NCBI GenBank assembly: GCA_030679145.1
Contig: JAUXTU010000017.1
Coordinates: forward strand, 1 to 42,005
Length of the DNA stretch: 42,005 nt
Direction of reading: 5' to 3'
Source of the DNA: Bacteroidota bacterium
Lineage (GTDB): Bacteria; Bacteroidota; Ignavibacteria; UBA10030; UBA8401
Shown here: positions 1-6,742 of the stretch, piece after piece
Layout: each line of letters begins with the position of its first letter
Numbering within the stretch: the stretch's first letter is position 1
Made by a program: the position numbers and the translations under genes
Notes under the pieces: model-generated
Database searches by the model: none
What the model was told of the DNA's origin: nothing
Seen by the model: the letters and a program-made list of their open reading frames with translations, nothing else

Positions 1-201
1 TGCTTTCGATTCTGCTGCCGGTGCAGCCGGTACAGCAAATTGTGTTTGGGGCATCGCCATTTGATATGGTGACCCTGCAACAACATTTTGCGGTGCAGAT
101 TTTGTAATTCTAATTTTTTGTCCTTTTTCCTCTACCTCTATCTCATTCACATTACTTTTTTCGATCAACTCTAACAATTGCTTAACATATTTTAAGTCCA
201 T
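1..201 (-). CDS. accB: Biotin carboxyl carrier protein of acetyl-CoA carboxylase, N-terminal part (partial)
   Basis: The gene runs off the left edge, so only the first 67 residues are visible. They read MDLKYVKQLLELIEKSNVNE and continue with an acidic IEVEE stretch, a basic KIRITK stretch and an Ala/Pro-rich linker. This is the usual N-terminus of BCCP, which carries biotin for the carboxylation of acetyl-CoA in fatty-acid synthesis. The C-terminal biotinyl domain with its MKM lysine lies outside the window. The ATG at 201 is preceded by GGAGAG, a good ribosome binding site. It lies 40 bp downstream of efp on the same strand, a common efp-accB pairing, so the two are probably cotranscribed. 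Confidence 0.9.
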   Translation of the reverse strand, partial: MDLKYVKQLLELIEKSNVNEIEVEEKGQKIRITKSAPQNVVAGSPYQMAMPQTQFAVPAAPAAESKA

Positions 202-241
202 TGACTCTCCAAAAAATAAATGGATGATAACGAAGAAATGG

Positions 242-805
242 CTACTGCTTTACCCGTTCCAAATATTGACCCGTACGAACATCAACTTTAATAATATCCC
301 CTTCGTTGATGAAGAGAGGAACATTGACCATTCCCCCCGATTCTACTTTTGCAGGTTTTGTTGCACCGGTTGCAGTGTCCCCTTTAACACCGGGACCCGT
401 TTCTGTAACTTTGAGATTTACATTGAATGGAAGTTCCGCAGCAACAGGAACTGTTCCGTCGAACATAATTTCAACGATCTCTCCTTCTCGTAAAAATTTT
501 GCACCTTCTCCAAGCAATGATTCTTCTACCGGAATCTGTTCAAATGTTTCCTGATCCATAAAATTGTAACTCTGCCCGTCGTGATAGAGATATGAATATT
601 TCTTCCTCTCAACTCGAACAACTGTTATTTCTTCACCGGAACGAAAACGGTTCTCCACAAGTCGTCCGTGACGCATATTTCTCATCTTTACCTGATAAAA
701 TGCTCGAAGGTTTCCTGGTGTGCGGTGTTGGTGCTCTTCTACAATGTGTAATTCATTGTTGAAACGAATGAAAATTCCATTCTTAAGATCTGCGGTAGTT
801 GCCAT
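242..805 (-). CDS. efp: Translation elongation factor P
   Basis: The 187-aa protein has the normal EF-P length and three-domain layout: a KOW-like N-terminal domain, an OB domain containing FDGTVPVAAELP, and a C-terminal OB domain ending in VDVRTGQYLERVKQ. EF-P relieves ribosome stalling at polyproline stretches. The domain I loop reads HRTPGNLRAF (residues 27-36). Aligned on PG and AF, Asn32 sits where E. coli has the modified Lys34, and an Arg lies at 34. No modification enzyme gene (epmA, epmB, earP) is in view. The start ATG at 805 has AAGGAA about 14 nt upstream, a rather long spacing. It is followed closely by accB. Confidence 0.95.
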   Translation of the reverse strand: MATTADLKNGIFIRFNNELHIVEEHQHRTPGNLRAFYQVKMRNMRHGRLVENRFRSGEEITVVRVERKKYSYLYHDGQSYNFMDQETFEQIPVEESLLGEGAKFLREGEIVEIMFDGTVPVAAELPFNVNLKVTETGPGVKGDTATGATKPAKVESGGMVNVPLFINEGDIIKVDVRTGQYLERVKQ

Positions 806-828
806 ATAATATCGTAAATTCCTTTAGA

Positions 829-924
829 GCGTGTGTGAAAATAGAGTTTCAAGACGTTTCAATCTTCATTTTTTAGATCAAAAACCGAAACCATCATTCA
901 GAGAACGCTAATTCTCACACACGC
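829..924. repeat. Inverted-repeat element upstream of efp
   Basis: GCGTGTGTGAAAAT at 829-842 and ATTCTCACACACGC at 911-924 form a 13/14-match inverted repeat enclosing about 68 bp. The inner right part also holds GAGAACGCTAATTCTC. It lies just upstream of the efp start, so it could be a dispersed palindromic element or a structured leader; the sequence alone does not decide. The gene-poor stretch 806-1138 contains this element and the next palindrome and nothing else that I recognise. Confidence 0.5.
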
Positions 925-1029
925 CCTTTACTTTAAGCTAAAATTGAATGATTTTATAACAAAAGTTAATAAATATACCCAGAATGACCAAGATAGTCAA
1001 GGAAAGGTAATGGCTTAAATAAAAAACCA

Positions 1030-1094
1030 CGTCATGCCGAACTTGTTTCGGCATCTTAACATTAGGAAAGATGCTGACATTCGTCAGCATGACG
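1030..1094. repeat. Double-hairpin palindromic repeat
   Basis: The outer arms CGTCATGC (1030-1037) and GCATGACG (1087-1094) pair. Inside are two further hairpins: ATGCCGAA with TTCGGCAT, and ATGCTGA with TCAGCAT, separated by a GCATCTT/AAGATGC pair. This nested architecture is typical of small dispersed intergenic repeats (REP or MITE-like). An open frame starting at 1034 crosses it and is not credible as coding there. Confidence 0.65.
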
Positions 1095-1138
1095 ATTTTT
1101 ATTTCCAAATTAAGTTACAAGTCAAGGAAAGTTCCGTT

Positions 1139-1537
1139 ATGCAGATTAATAGAGCAGAAGACAGAAGTCAAAAGTTAAAAGTTAAAAGTGAGAAGTCCAA
1201 AGTTGGAAGCCTGGGGATGGTTGGTTTTTGGATTTTGATGTTTGGAATTTCCCTTACTGGATGTAATTCTCAACAAACAAAATCGTATGATAAATCTACA
1301 CTCATTACCTACGCTGAGTTGACGCTGTTGTATGAAAAAGAAAAAATGGTGAACAAACAGACCGATTCGTCGTACGTGATTAAAGTGAATGAATTTTTTG
1401 CAAGCAAAGGTTTGCAGCAGGATGAATTCAAAAGGAGAATTGAAACTATATCTCAAAACGACGAGGAATGGAAGATTTTTATTCAGGATGTTTCTACTGC
1501 GATGGATAGTTTGAAGCGGAGTGAGGTGGAAAAGTAG
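1139..1537 (+). CDS. Putative small lipoprotein, DUF4296-like
   Basis: From ATG 1139, preceded by AAGGAAAG about 7 nt away, the product is 132 aa. A basic stretch is followed by the hydrophobic segment MVGFWILMFGISLTGC, whose LTGC is a lipobox, so export and lipidation are likely. The mature part is helical and charged, with YAELTLLYEKEKMVNKQ and FFASKGLQQDEFKRRIE. This loosely recalls DUF4296 lipoproteins of Bacteroidota, which is a pattern impression and not a search result. An alternative start is ATG 1217, directly before the hydrophobic segment, with GGAAG upstream; then the basic N-terminus, encoded by a simple AGTTAAA-type repeat, would be untranslated. Function unknown. Confidence 0.5.
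   Translation: MQINRAEDRSQKLKVKSEKSKVGSLGMVGFWILMFGISLTGCNSQQTKSYDKSTLITYAELTLLYEKEKMVNKQTDSSYVIKVNEFFASKGLQQDEFKRRIETISQNDEEWKIFIQDVSTAMDSLKRSEVEK
1164..1206. repeat. Simple imperfect AAAGTTAAAAGT repeat tract
   Basis: The stretch repeats GAAGTC/AAAAGTT/AAAAGTG/AGAAGTCC-type units about every 8 to 10 bases. It falls within the basic N-terminal region of the predicted lipoprotein and may mean that the real start is downstream at 1217. Similar AAATTAAAAATTAAAAGTC text occurs within valS near 9288. Confidence 0.4.
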
Positions 1538-1636
1538 ATTGTGATATACAATCATCAGCATTTGTAGATTTCCATATTTCCTTTTTAGTCTTAATAATTA
1601 AAGACATTATTGTTGTTCTCATATATTGGAGAAAAA

Positions 1637-2224
1637 ATGAAAAAAATCAATGTTTTTTTATCAGGTTTGTTTTTAACTCTGTTGTTGGTTGGAAATTCTT
1701 TTTCACAAAGCAATAAAACTGACCTATTAGGTTATCAAGAATTTACATGGGGTTCTTCTCGTAATACAGTTGAATCAATCTTGAAAAAGCAAAAATCTAA
1801 AATAATTTCCTCGAAAAAATCGGAAATTGAAATAGAATCAAAAATTGAAATCAATGATTTCCCGTCATCAATTAACGTAACAAAAAGATTCTTTTTTGTA
1901 AATAATGCTTTCGCAAACGTGGTTGTAATGTATAATAAATCAATTTCGATTACACGAACAAAGAGAATTTATGATAACTTTTTTTCTCAACTTAATAAAA
2001 AATATGGAGTTGCAGATCAAGATTCGATTATTGATAAAGGTACAGTATTGGTACGTTTCTCTGTTTGGAAATTCAAAAGTGGACATATTTTATTGCGATC
2101 GATAGAATTATCTGAGGATAGTGCACTTAAAGAAATTGAAAATGTTTCAATAGTATATGCTAATAAAGATTTAACTGAAAAAGAGGAAAAGGATAGAGAA
2201 AAGAAAATATTAAACGAATTTTAG
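1637..2224 (+). CDS. Hypothetical secreted protein
   Basis: The chosen ATG at 1637 has GGAGA 5-6 nt upstream and gives a clean signal peptide, MKKINVFLSGLFLTLLLVGN followed by SFSQ, with likely cleavage after the Ser/Gln region. The mature protein of about 170 aa begins with LLGYQEFTWGSSRNTVESIL. The short FTWGSS segment followed by a helix is seen at the start of several uncharacterised periplasmic domains. A basic and acidic low-complexity stretch (KKSEIEIESKIEI) follows, and the C-terminus is charged. No enzymatic motif was recognised. It stands alone between short intergenic regions. The AT content appears higher than in the housekeeping genes around it, which fits an accessory gene. Confidence 0.6.
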   Translation: MKKINVFLSGLFLTLLLVGNSFSQSNKTDLLGYQEFTWGSSRNTVESILKKQKSKIISSKKSEIEIESKIEINDFPSSINVTKRFFFVNNAFANVVVMYNKSISITRTKRIYDNFFSQLNKKYGVADQDSIIDKGTVLVRFSVWKFKSGHILLRSIELSEDSALKEIENVSIVYANKDLTEKEEKDREKKILNEF

Positions 2225-2330
2225 AATTTCATAAATTATACAGTAAAATTTTTCAGTAAAAAATTTTAATCCAACTATTTGGCACATGGCAAGAGAGTAG
2301 TTCTTTTATGTTATCCGATTAAATAAACTT

Positions 2331-2840
2331 ATGGCTAAACTCTTTAGAGATATCGATGAAATATTGCCTTATATGAAAACCACGGCAGTTCCTACAGAAT
2401 TCCTAACTGAAATTGGTAGGGTTACAGTGAACTTTGCGATTTTAGAAAGAGAATTATCTTTTTTAGTTGAAAAGGTTTTGGATAACACAGAAAAAATTTC
2501 ATTAGTCAGTACAAGTGAACTATCATTTCGTTTACTGGTATCGTTAGCTACAGCATTAGTAAAAGAAATTGCGTCAATTGAGAAGGCGCAAGAATTTTCA
2601 AAATTGACAACCTTTTTGCTGGAATTGGAAACCAAAAGAAATAATATTATACATTCTTTGTGGGGTTCATCTTCTGAAAAAGTTATTCGATCAAAATATA
2701 CTTCAAAGATCAAACACGGTCTTAGGTTTCAGCGTGAAGAACTGAAAGTTGAAGATATTGAAAAAATCGCATTAGATATTTCTTTGGCTGCCTATAAAGT
2801 TTCTATTTTCAATCATAAAGTTAAAACCGTCCTAAGCTAA
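2331..2840 (+). CDS. HEPN-like helical protein with RNNIIH motif
   Basis: The 169-aa product is predicted to be almost wholly helical and has no signal peptide. It contains FAILERELSFLVEKVL (35-50) and, after a second helical hairpin, TKRNNIIHSLWG with R103 and H108 in R-x4-H spacing. An R-x4-6-H motif preceded by an acidic helix (LLELE) is the hallmark of HEPN domains, many of which are RNases in toxin-antitoxin or defence systems. HEPN assignment is inference from this motif. No nucleotidyltransferase (MNT) partner is adjacent. No convincing Shine-Dalgarno precedes the ATG. It could also be a non-catalytic helical protein. Confidence 0.5.
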   Translation: MAKLFRDIDEILPYMKTTAVPTEFLTEIGRVTVNFAILERELSFLVEKVLDNTEKISLVSTSELSFRLLVSLATALVKEIASIEKAQEFSKLTTFLLELETKRNNIIHSLWGSSSEKVIRSKYTSKIKHGLRFQREELKVEDIEKIALDISLAAYKVSIFNHKVKTVLS

Positions 2841-2877
2841 CAATCATTTTGACTCAAAACAACCCACTCAAAAAAAC

Positions 2878-3030
2878 CTAAACCACTTCCCCCATCACAA
2901 ACGGCTTCTCTTTTTTACTCTTTAACAACCATACCATCGCATCAACATTCTCTTTATCAACGATAAAGATCAACCCAACACCAAGATTAAATGAGTGTGT
3001 CATATCGTATTCCGGTAGTTGCCTTACGGT
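2878..3030 (-). pseudogene. Degraded duplicate of the purM 3' end
   Basis: About 150 bp match the last 50 codons of the intact purM at 3363-4358 without a gap and end with their own in-frame stop (TAG). The translated remnant includes QLPEYDM, FNLGVGLIFIVDKENVDAM and EKPFVMGEVV; by eye about three quarters of residues are identical to the intact copy. Similarity starts sharply at the stop codon and fades out after about 3028, just before a palindrome. The upstream part of the gene is absent, so this is a fragment and not a functional enzyme. Confidence 0.8.
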
Positions 3031-3038
3031 TTAAAACA

Positions 3039-3092
3039 GACATCCCCGAAATCTCAGCTTGTCCGCCTTCGGCGGAAGATTTCGGGGATGTC
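3039..3092. repeat. Nested palindrome with 16-bp perfect stem
   Basis: GACATCCCCGAAATCT (3039-3054) pairs perfectly with AGATTTCGGGGATGTC (3077-3092). The loop contains a second hairpin, TCCGCC-TTC-GGCGGA (3062-3076). There is no T-tract, so it is not a classical terminator. It sits between the purM fragment and the orphan hicB and may be a dispersed repeat marking a rearrangement junction. Confidence 0.7.
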
Positions 3093-3099
3093 GAAACTA

Positions 3100-3324
3100 C
3101 TATACAGCAGAAACCTGATATGATAACGGTTTATACTTTGGCTGGGGAATTTGTTTTTTATGTTTCTTCGCGCTTAGAAGCCAAGCATTTTTGGCAGCAA
3201 GGACTTCACGCAATGCGTCATACGGTGAATCCCCAAAGGCAGAGCAATGTCGTAAATCCGGTATATCAGCAATATACCCGTGGTCTTCTTCGCTGTAAAA
3301 GATGTTAATGTGATAATCCTTCAT
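3100..3324 (-). CDS. HicB-family antitoxin, orphan
   Basis: The 74-aa product has the partial RNase-H-like fold typical of HicB/UPF0150 proteins: YHINIFYSEEDHGYIADIPD, then CSAFGDSPYDALREVLAAKN. The conserved GYIADIPDL and ALxEV elements are both present. HicB normally neutralises the mRNA interferase HicA, but no HicA-like ORF is next to it; the upstream neighbour is purM. The C-terminus is short and Pro/Lys rich, without an evident DNA-binding domain. Upstream at about 3330-3358 is text resembling CTTTGCGTCTT-type dispersed repeats. It lies between the two purM 3' ends, which suggests acquisition together with them. Confidence 0.7.
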   Translation of the reverse strand: MKDYHINIFYSEEDHGYIADIPDLRHCSAFGDSPYDALREVLAAKNAWLLSAKKHKKQIPQPKYKPLSYQVSAV

Positions 3325-3362
3325 AAAATTCTTTTTGTCTTAGCGGCTTTGTGTGAGATTTA

Positions 3363-4358
3363 TTAAACCACTTCCCCCATCACAAACGGTTTTTCGCTTT
3401 TACTCTTTAATAACCGTATCATTGCATCAACATTCTTTTTATCGACAATGAATATCAATCCAACGCCAAGATTGAATGTGCGGGTCATATCATATTCCGG
3501 CACCTGTCCAACGGATTGGATCAGATCATAAATAAACGGACGCTGCCAGGCAAACCAATCGATCTTTAATTTCAATCCTTTGGGAAGAATGCGCATTGTG
3601 TTGCCAATAATTCCTCCGCCGGTAATATGCGACATTCCTTTTGCAAGATTTTTATTTGTCACAGCTTGAATTGGTTTTAAGTACGAACGATGCACAGCAA
3701 GAAGGGCATCGCCAAGTGTTCCGTTCAATTCAGCAAATTTTTTCTTCAACGAAATCTTAGGAATCAAAACATGGCGAGCAAGTGAATATCCATTCGTGTG
3801 GAGTCCGGCAGAAGAAAGACCAATCAACACATCACCTTTTTTGATATTCTTCCCATTCACAATTTTCTTTTTATCAACCACACCGACGATCGTTCCGGCA
3901 ATGTCAAATTCTCCTGCAGGATAAAAGCCGGGCATTTCTGCCGTTTCGCCGCCGATAATAGAGCATCCATTTTCTTTACACGCTTTTGCAAATCCGTTGA
4001 TCACTTGTTCGGTAACGGTTGGGGCAAGTTTTCCGGTCGCAAAGTAATCCATAAAATACAACGGAGCAGCACCGCAGACTGCGATATCATTTACGCAATG
4101 ATTCACCAAGTCTTGTCCAACGGTGTCGTATCTCTTCATTGCAAAAGCGATCTTCAGCTTTGTTCCAACGCCGTCAACACTTGAAACCAATACCGGTTCT
4201 TTTAGTTTTGGAAATTTTGCTTCGTAAAATGCTCCAAACATTCCAATATCGGTGAGAACATTTTTGGTAAAGGTTGAACGGACTGATTTTTTGATACGCC
4301 GAACAACTTCTTCGCCAGCATCAATATTAACGCCTGCTTTTTTATATGTTTGAGCCAA
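3363..4358 (-). CDS. purM: Phosphoribosylformylglycinamidine cyclo-ligase (AIR synthetase)
   Basis: This 331-aa protein makes aminoimidazole ribotide from FGAM with ATP in purine synthesis. It belongs to the PurM/SelD/ThiL fold. Visible family motifs are GVNIDAGEEVVRRI (9-22), VDGVGTKLKIA (61-71), NHCVNDIAVCG (86-96) and GGETAEMPGFY (136-146), followed by the C-terminal GGGIIGN and FNLGVG segments. The length is normal. The ATG at 4358 is the first sensible start. It is divergent from the toxin-antitoxin pair, with a short 74-bp gap. Its last 50 codons are duplicated 480 bp away at 2878-3030. Confidence 0.97.
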   Translation of the reverse strand: MAQTYKKAGVNIDAGEEVVRRIKKSVRSTFTKNVLTDIGMFGAFYEAKFPKLKEPVLVSSVDGVGTKLKIAFAMKRYDTVGQDLVNHCVNDIAVCGAAPLYFMDYFATGKLAPTVTEQVINGFAKACKENGCSIIGGETAEMPGFYPAGEFDIAGTIVGVVDKKKIVNGKNIKKGDVLIGLSSAGLHTNGYSLARHVLIPKISLKKKFAELNGTLGDALLAVHRSYLKPIQAVTNKNLAKGMSHITGGGIIGNTMRILPKGLKLKIDWFAWQRPFIYDLIQSVGQVPEYDMTRTFNLGVGLIFIVDKKNVDAMIRLLKSKSEKPFVMGEVV

Positions 4359-4432
4359 TTGATGTTCCTTTCATAGTTGCATAAGAATATAAAAAAAATT
4401 AAGTTATATAAGAAATTATGAAAGGATTCCAC

Positions 4433-4621
4433 ATGACGGAAACGAAGCAAAAAGCAATTGATCTCATCAAGTCGCTCCCTGACCAATCAACGATTGATGA
4501 TATTATCAGCGAATTGCATTTCAAAATTCAGGTTGACACTGGATTGCAGCAGCTTGATAATGGAAAAGGAATTCTGCATTCAGAAGTTGAAAAACGATTT
4601 GAAAAATGGCTGACAAAATAA
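4433..4621 (+). CDS. Small antitoxin of a RelE/ParE-type pair
   Basis: The 62-aa product MTETKQKAIDLIKSLPDQST continues with IDDIISELHFKIQVDTGLQQLD and ends in SEVEKRFEKWLTK. Helical, charged proteins of this size with a DDII.EL.FK core regularly precede RelE/ParE toxins in Bacteroidota and related phyla. Its stop overlaps the toxin start by 16 bp, which supports translational coupling. ATG 4433 is chosen because AAGGA lies about 7 nt upstream; an ATG five codons earlier (4418) lacks such a site. Assignment depends mainly on context. Confidence 0.75.
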   Translation: MTETKQKAIDLIKSLPDQSTIDDIISELHFKIQVDTGLQQLDNGKGILHSEVEKRFEKWLTK

Positions 4622-4893
4622 GATGGTCACCTCGGGCATCCGATGATCTGGAAGCAATTTGTAATTATATTGCCCGTGATTCGGAGCGTTATGCTGCAAT
4701 TTTTGTTCAAAACGTATTCCAAATCATCAACCATATTCCTCACTTTCCTCTTTCCGGCAGAATTGTCCCTGAATACAATAATGAAAATCTTCGCGAAAAA
4801 ATATTCGGAAATTATAGAATCGTTTATAGACTTAAGAATGAAATAATTGAAATTGTAGCGATTCATCATGGCGCAAGAATTTTCACAATATAA
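4606..4893 (+). CDS. RelE/ParE-family toxin
   Basis: The 95-aa protein carries the ParE/RelE pattern: an N-terminal WSPRASDDLEAICNYIARDS helix hairpin, the middle FPLSGRIVPEY turn, and the C-terminal strands REKIFGNYRIVYRLKNE and IEIVAIHHGARIF. Members inhibit gyrase or cleave mRNA on ribosomes; this sequence does not reveal which. The Arg in NYRIVY and the HHGAR end are conserved in the family. It overlaps the antitoxin gene by 16 bp, and the two form a complete type II module. Confidence 0.88.
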   Translation: MADKIRWSPRASDDLEAICNYIARDSERYAAIFVQNVFQIINHIPHFPLSGRIVPEYNNENLREKIFGNYRIVYRLKNEIIEIVAIHHGARIFTI

Positions 4894-4900
4894 TCCCTTC

Positions 4901-4929
4901 TTGTAAAACTTTTCAATTGTGGCTATATT
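4901..4929 (+). promoter_or_regulatory. Possible sigma70-like promoter for a leaderless FAH-hydrolase transcript
   Basis: TTGTAA (4901-4906) and TATATT (4924-4929) are separated by exactly 17 bp. Expected initiation about 7 nt after the -10 box would fall at about 4936, only 2 nt before the ATG at 4938. That ATG has no ribosome binding site. This is a motif reading only; promoters of this phylum often deviate from sigma70 consensus. Confidence 0.35.
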
Positions 4930-4937
4930 GTTCCACT

Positions 4938-5594
4938 ATGAAAATGATAGCTCTCCTTCACTCAAACAAAAAGATCCGCGCAAACAACATCTTTTGCGTC
5001 GGTCAAAATTATGCCGACCATGCAAAAGAAATGGGGGGCATTCCGCAAAAGGAACCGATCATTTTCTTGAAGCCGACTTCTGCAATCATTGAGAATGGAG
5101 AAAAAATTGTCATCCCCAAAATGTCGAACAATGTTCATCACGAAGTTGAATTGACCGTGTTGATCGGCAAACAAGGGAAAAATATTCCACAATCTGAAGC
5201 ATTGAATTATGTTGCCGGCTACGGAGTCGGTTTGGATATGACAATGCGCGATAAACAGTCCGAAGCAAAGAAAGCCGGAAATCCCTGGGCGGTTGCGAAA
5301 GGATTTGATACATCGGCGGCACTCTCTCCTTTTATAGAAGCATCAAAAATTTCAAATCCGCAAGATTTGGAAATCAAACTTAGTGTCAATGGGACTTTGC
5401 GGCAACATTCCAACACAAAGAATATGATCTATACAATTGACGTTCTCATTTCATACCTATCTTCGGTCTTTACGCTGGAAGAGGGAGATATTATTTATAC
5501 CGGAACACCGGAAGGGGTCGCTCAAGTTGTTGCGGGTGATGTTCTTATTGCGGAAATTCCGGGAGTCGGCATGTTACAACATTCTGTTCTATGA
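4938..5594 (+). CDS. Fumarylacetoacetate hydrolase (FAH) family protein
   Basis: The 218-aa protein matches the YcgM-like short FAH family, metal-dependent enzymes that hydrolyse or decarboxylate 2-keto-diacids such as acylpyruvates. Motifs are IFCVGQNYADHAKEMGG, KEPIIFLKPTSAI, the metal-binding HHEVELTVLIG (E-x-E with upstream His), YGVGLDMTMRD and the C-terminal EEGDIIYTGTPEGVAQV. The ATG at 4938 begins MKMIALLHSNKKIRANNIFC; an in-frame TTG at 4917 is less likely. The stop overlaps the next start in ATGA, suggesting one operon with the channel and sensor genes. The exact substrate is unknown. Confidence 0.88.
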   Translation: MKMIALLHSNKKIRANNIFCVGQNYADHAKEMGGIPQKEPIIFLKPTSAIIENGEKIVIPKMSNNVHHEVELTVLIGKQGKNIPQSEALNYVAGYGVGLDMTMRDKQSEAKKAGNPWAVAKGFDTSAALSPFIEASKISNPQDLEIKLSVNGTLRQHSNTKNMIYTIDVLISYLSSVFTLEEGDIIYTGTPEGVAQVVAGDVLIAEIPGVGMLQHSVL

Positions 5595-6742
5595 AAAAAT
5601 TTTCTACCCTAAAACAAGTCCTTAGAATATTGAAGGGTAACCAAATCTTTCAGATGACGGTTGCCATTCTCATCGTCATTAATGTTACCGCCGCAATTGT
5701 TTATTTTTTTGAACACAGAAGCAATGCAGAACAATACAAAAATTACGGCGATGCGTTATGGTGGTCGATCGTAACTGTAGCAACGGTCGGGTATGGAGAC
5801 ATTGTACCAAAGACAGAACTCGGAAGGATCTTTGCATCGCTGACAATTCTCAGCGGCGTTATTTTAATTTCACTCTTTACCGCAACCATTTCATCGGTGT
5901 TTGTTGCGCGAAAAATTAAGGAGAGCCAAGGCTTGCAGGATATCGACTTCACAAAGCATACACTTATCTGCGGATGGAACGCACAGGTCGAAGATGTTCT
6001 TCGAATTTTTGACCGTTATCAAAATAAACAGATGCAGATCGTTCTGGTGAATGATGCACCGCCGGATAAGATCGAAGCGGTCATCAACGCGTATCAGAAT
6101 ATTGAAATAAAATTCGTCCGCGGAGATTTTTCCCGTGAAACGATTTTGAACCGTGCAAATGTTAAGTTTGCTTCGGATGCAATTGTCGTCCCTGATGCCG
6201 GAAGTGTCGGTGCGGATGAAAAGACATTGCTGTCCATTCTTACGATGAAAAGTCTCAACCCAAAATTAAAAGTGTGCGCTCATATTCTTAACAAAGAAAA
6301 CCGCCAGCACATTAAACGAGCAAATGCGGATGAAGTAATTGTGAGCGATCAACATACGGCATTCTTCCTTGCAAATAATATATTGTATCCGGGCGCAGCG
6401 CAGGTTGCCAGTGAAATGTTGGATTATGAACGTGGAAACGATGTTCACAGAATTGCTGTGCCGGAAACTTTCATCGGAAAAACATTCGGCGAATTGTATA
6501 TTGATTTCAAAAAAACAAAGAACTGGACGATTCTTGGCTTGGTGAACGAAGAAGAGACCGTGAACTTAAGCGACATTCTTTCCCACGATACATCGGCGAT
6601 CGATGCATTCATCGAGCGGAAATTCCGTGAAGCCGGAATTAATGTTGCAGAAAAATCGGGCACACGTGTTCAGGTCAATCCACCGTTTGATTATATTCTA
6701 CAGAAAAAAGATATTGCAGTCATCCTCGGGACATTAGAATGA
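5591..6742 (+). CDS. Two-TM potassium channel with RCK (TrkA-N) domain
   Basis: The 383-aa protein starts with TM1 (about 20-40, TVAILIVINVTAAIVYFF), then the pore loop WWSIVTVATVGYGDIVPKTE with the K+ filter TVGYGD (65-70), then TM2 (about 82-104). A cytosolic RCK domain follows from about 121 (FTKHTLICGWN), and a TrkA-C-like region fills the C-terminal third (about 270-383). The glycine motif is the CGWN variant instead of GxGxxG, so nucleotide binding may be altered. It forms K+-selective tetrameric channels in the inner membrane. ATGA overlaps join it to the FAH gene upstream and the cyclic-nucleotide-binding gene downstream, which suggests that the latter regulates it. Confidence 0.93.
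   Translation: MKKFSTLKQVLRILKGNQIFQMTVAILIVINVTAAIVYFFEHRSNAEQYKNYGDALWWSIVTVATVGYGDIVPKTELGRIFASLTILSGVILISLFTATISSVFVARKIKESQGLQDIDFTKHTLICGWNAQVEDVLRIFDRYQNKQMQIVLVNDAPPDKIEAVINAYQNIEIKFVRGDFSRETILNRANVKFASDAIVVPDAGSVGADEKTLLSILTMKSLNPKLKVCAHILNKENRQHIKRANADEVIVSDQHTAFFLANNILYPGAAQVASEMLDYERGNDVHRIAVPETFIGKTFGELYIDFKKTKNWTILGLVNEEETVNLSDILSHDTSAIDAFIERKFREAGINVAEKSGTRVQVNPPFDYILQKKDIAVILGTLE

Noticed and set aside
1034-1138. N-terminal extension of the small lipoprotein from 1034
   Set aside because: It would translate the double-hairpin repeat; better starts with ribosome binding sites are at 1139 and 1217.
806-1138. tRNA or CRISPR in the longest gene-free gap
   Set aside because: Only two palindromic repeats are visible; there is no cloverleaf pattern and no regularly spaced direct repeats.
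2991-3308. Plus-strand ORF of 105 codons
   Set aside because: It runs antisense through the purM fragment, the palindrome and the HicB gene; no family resemblance.
3798-4184. Plus-strand ORF antisense to purM
   Set aside because: Shadow of a well-supported gene, with no start signal or domain.
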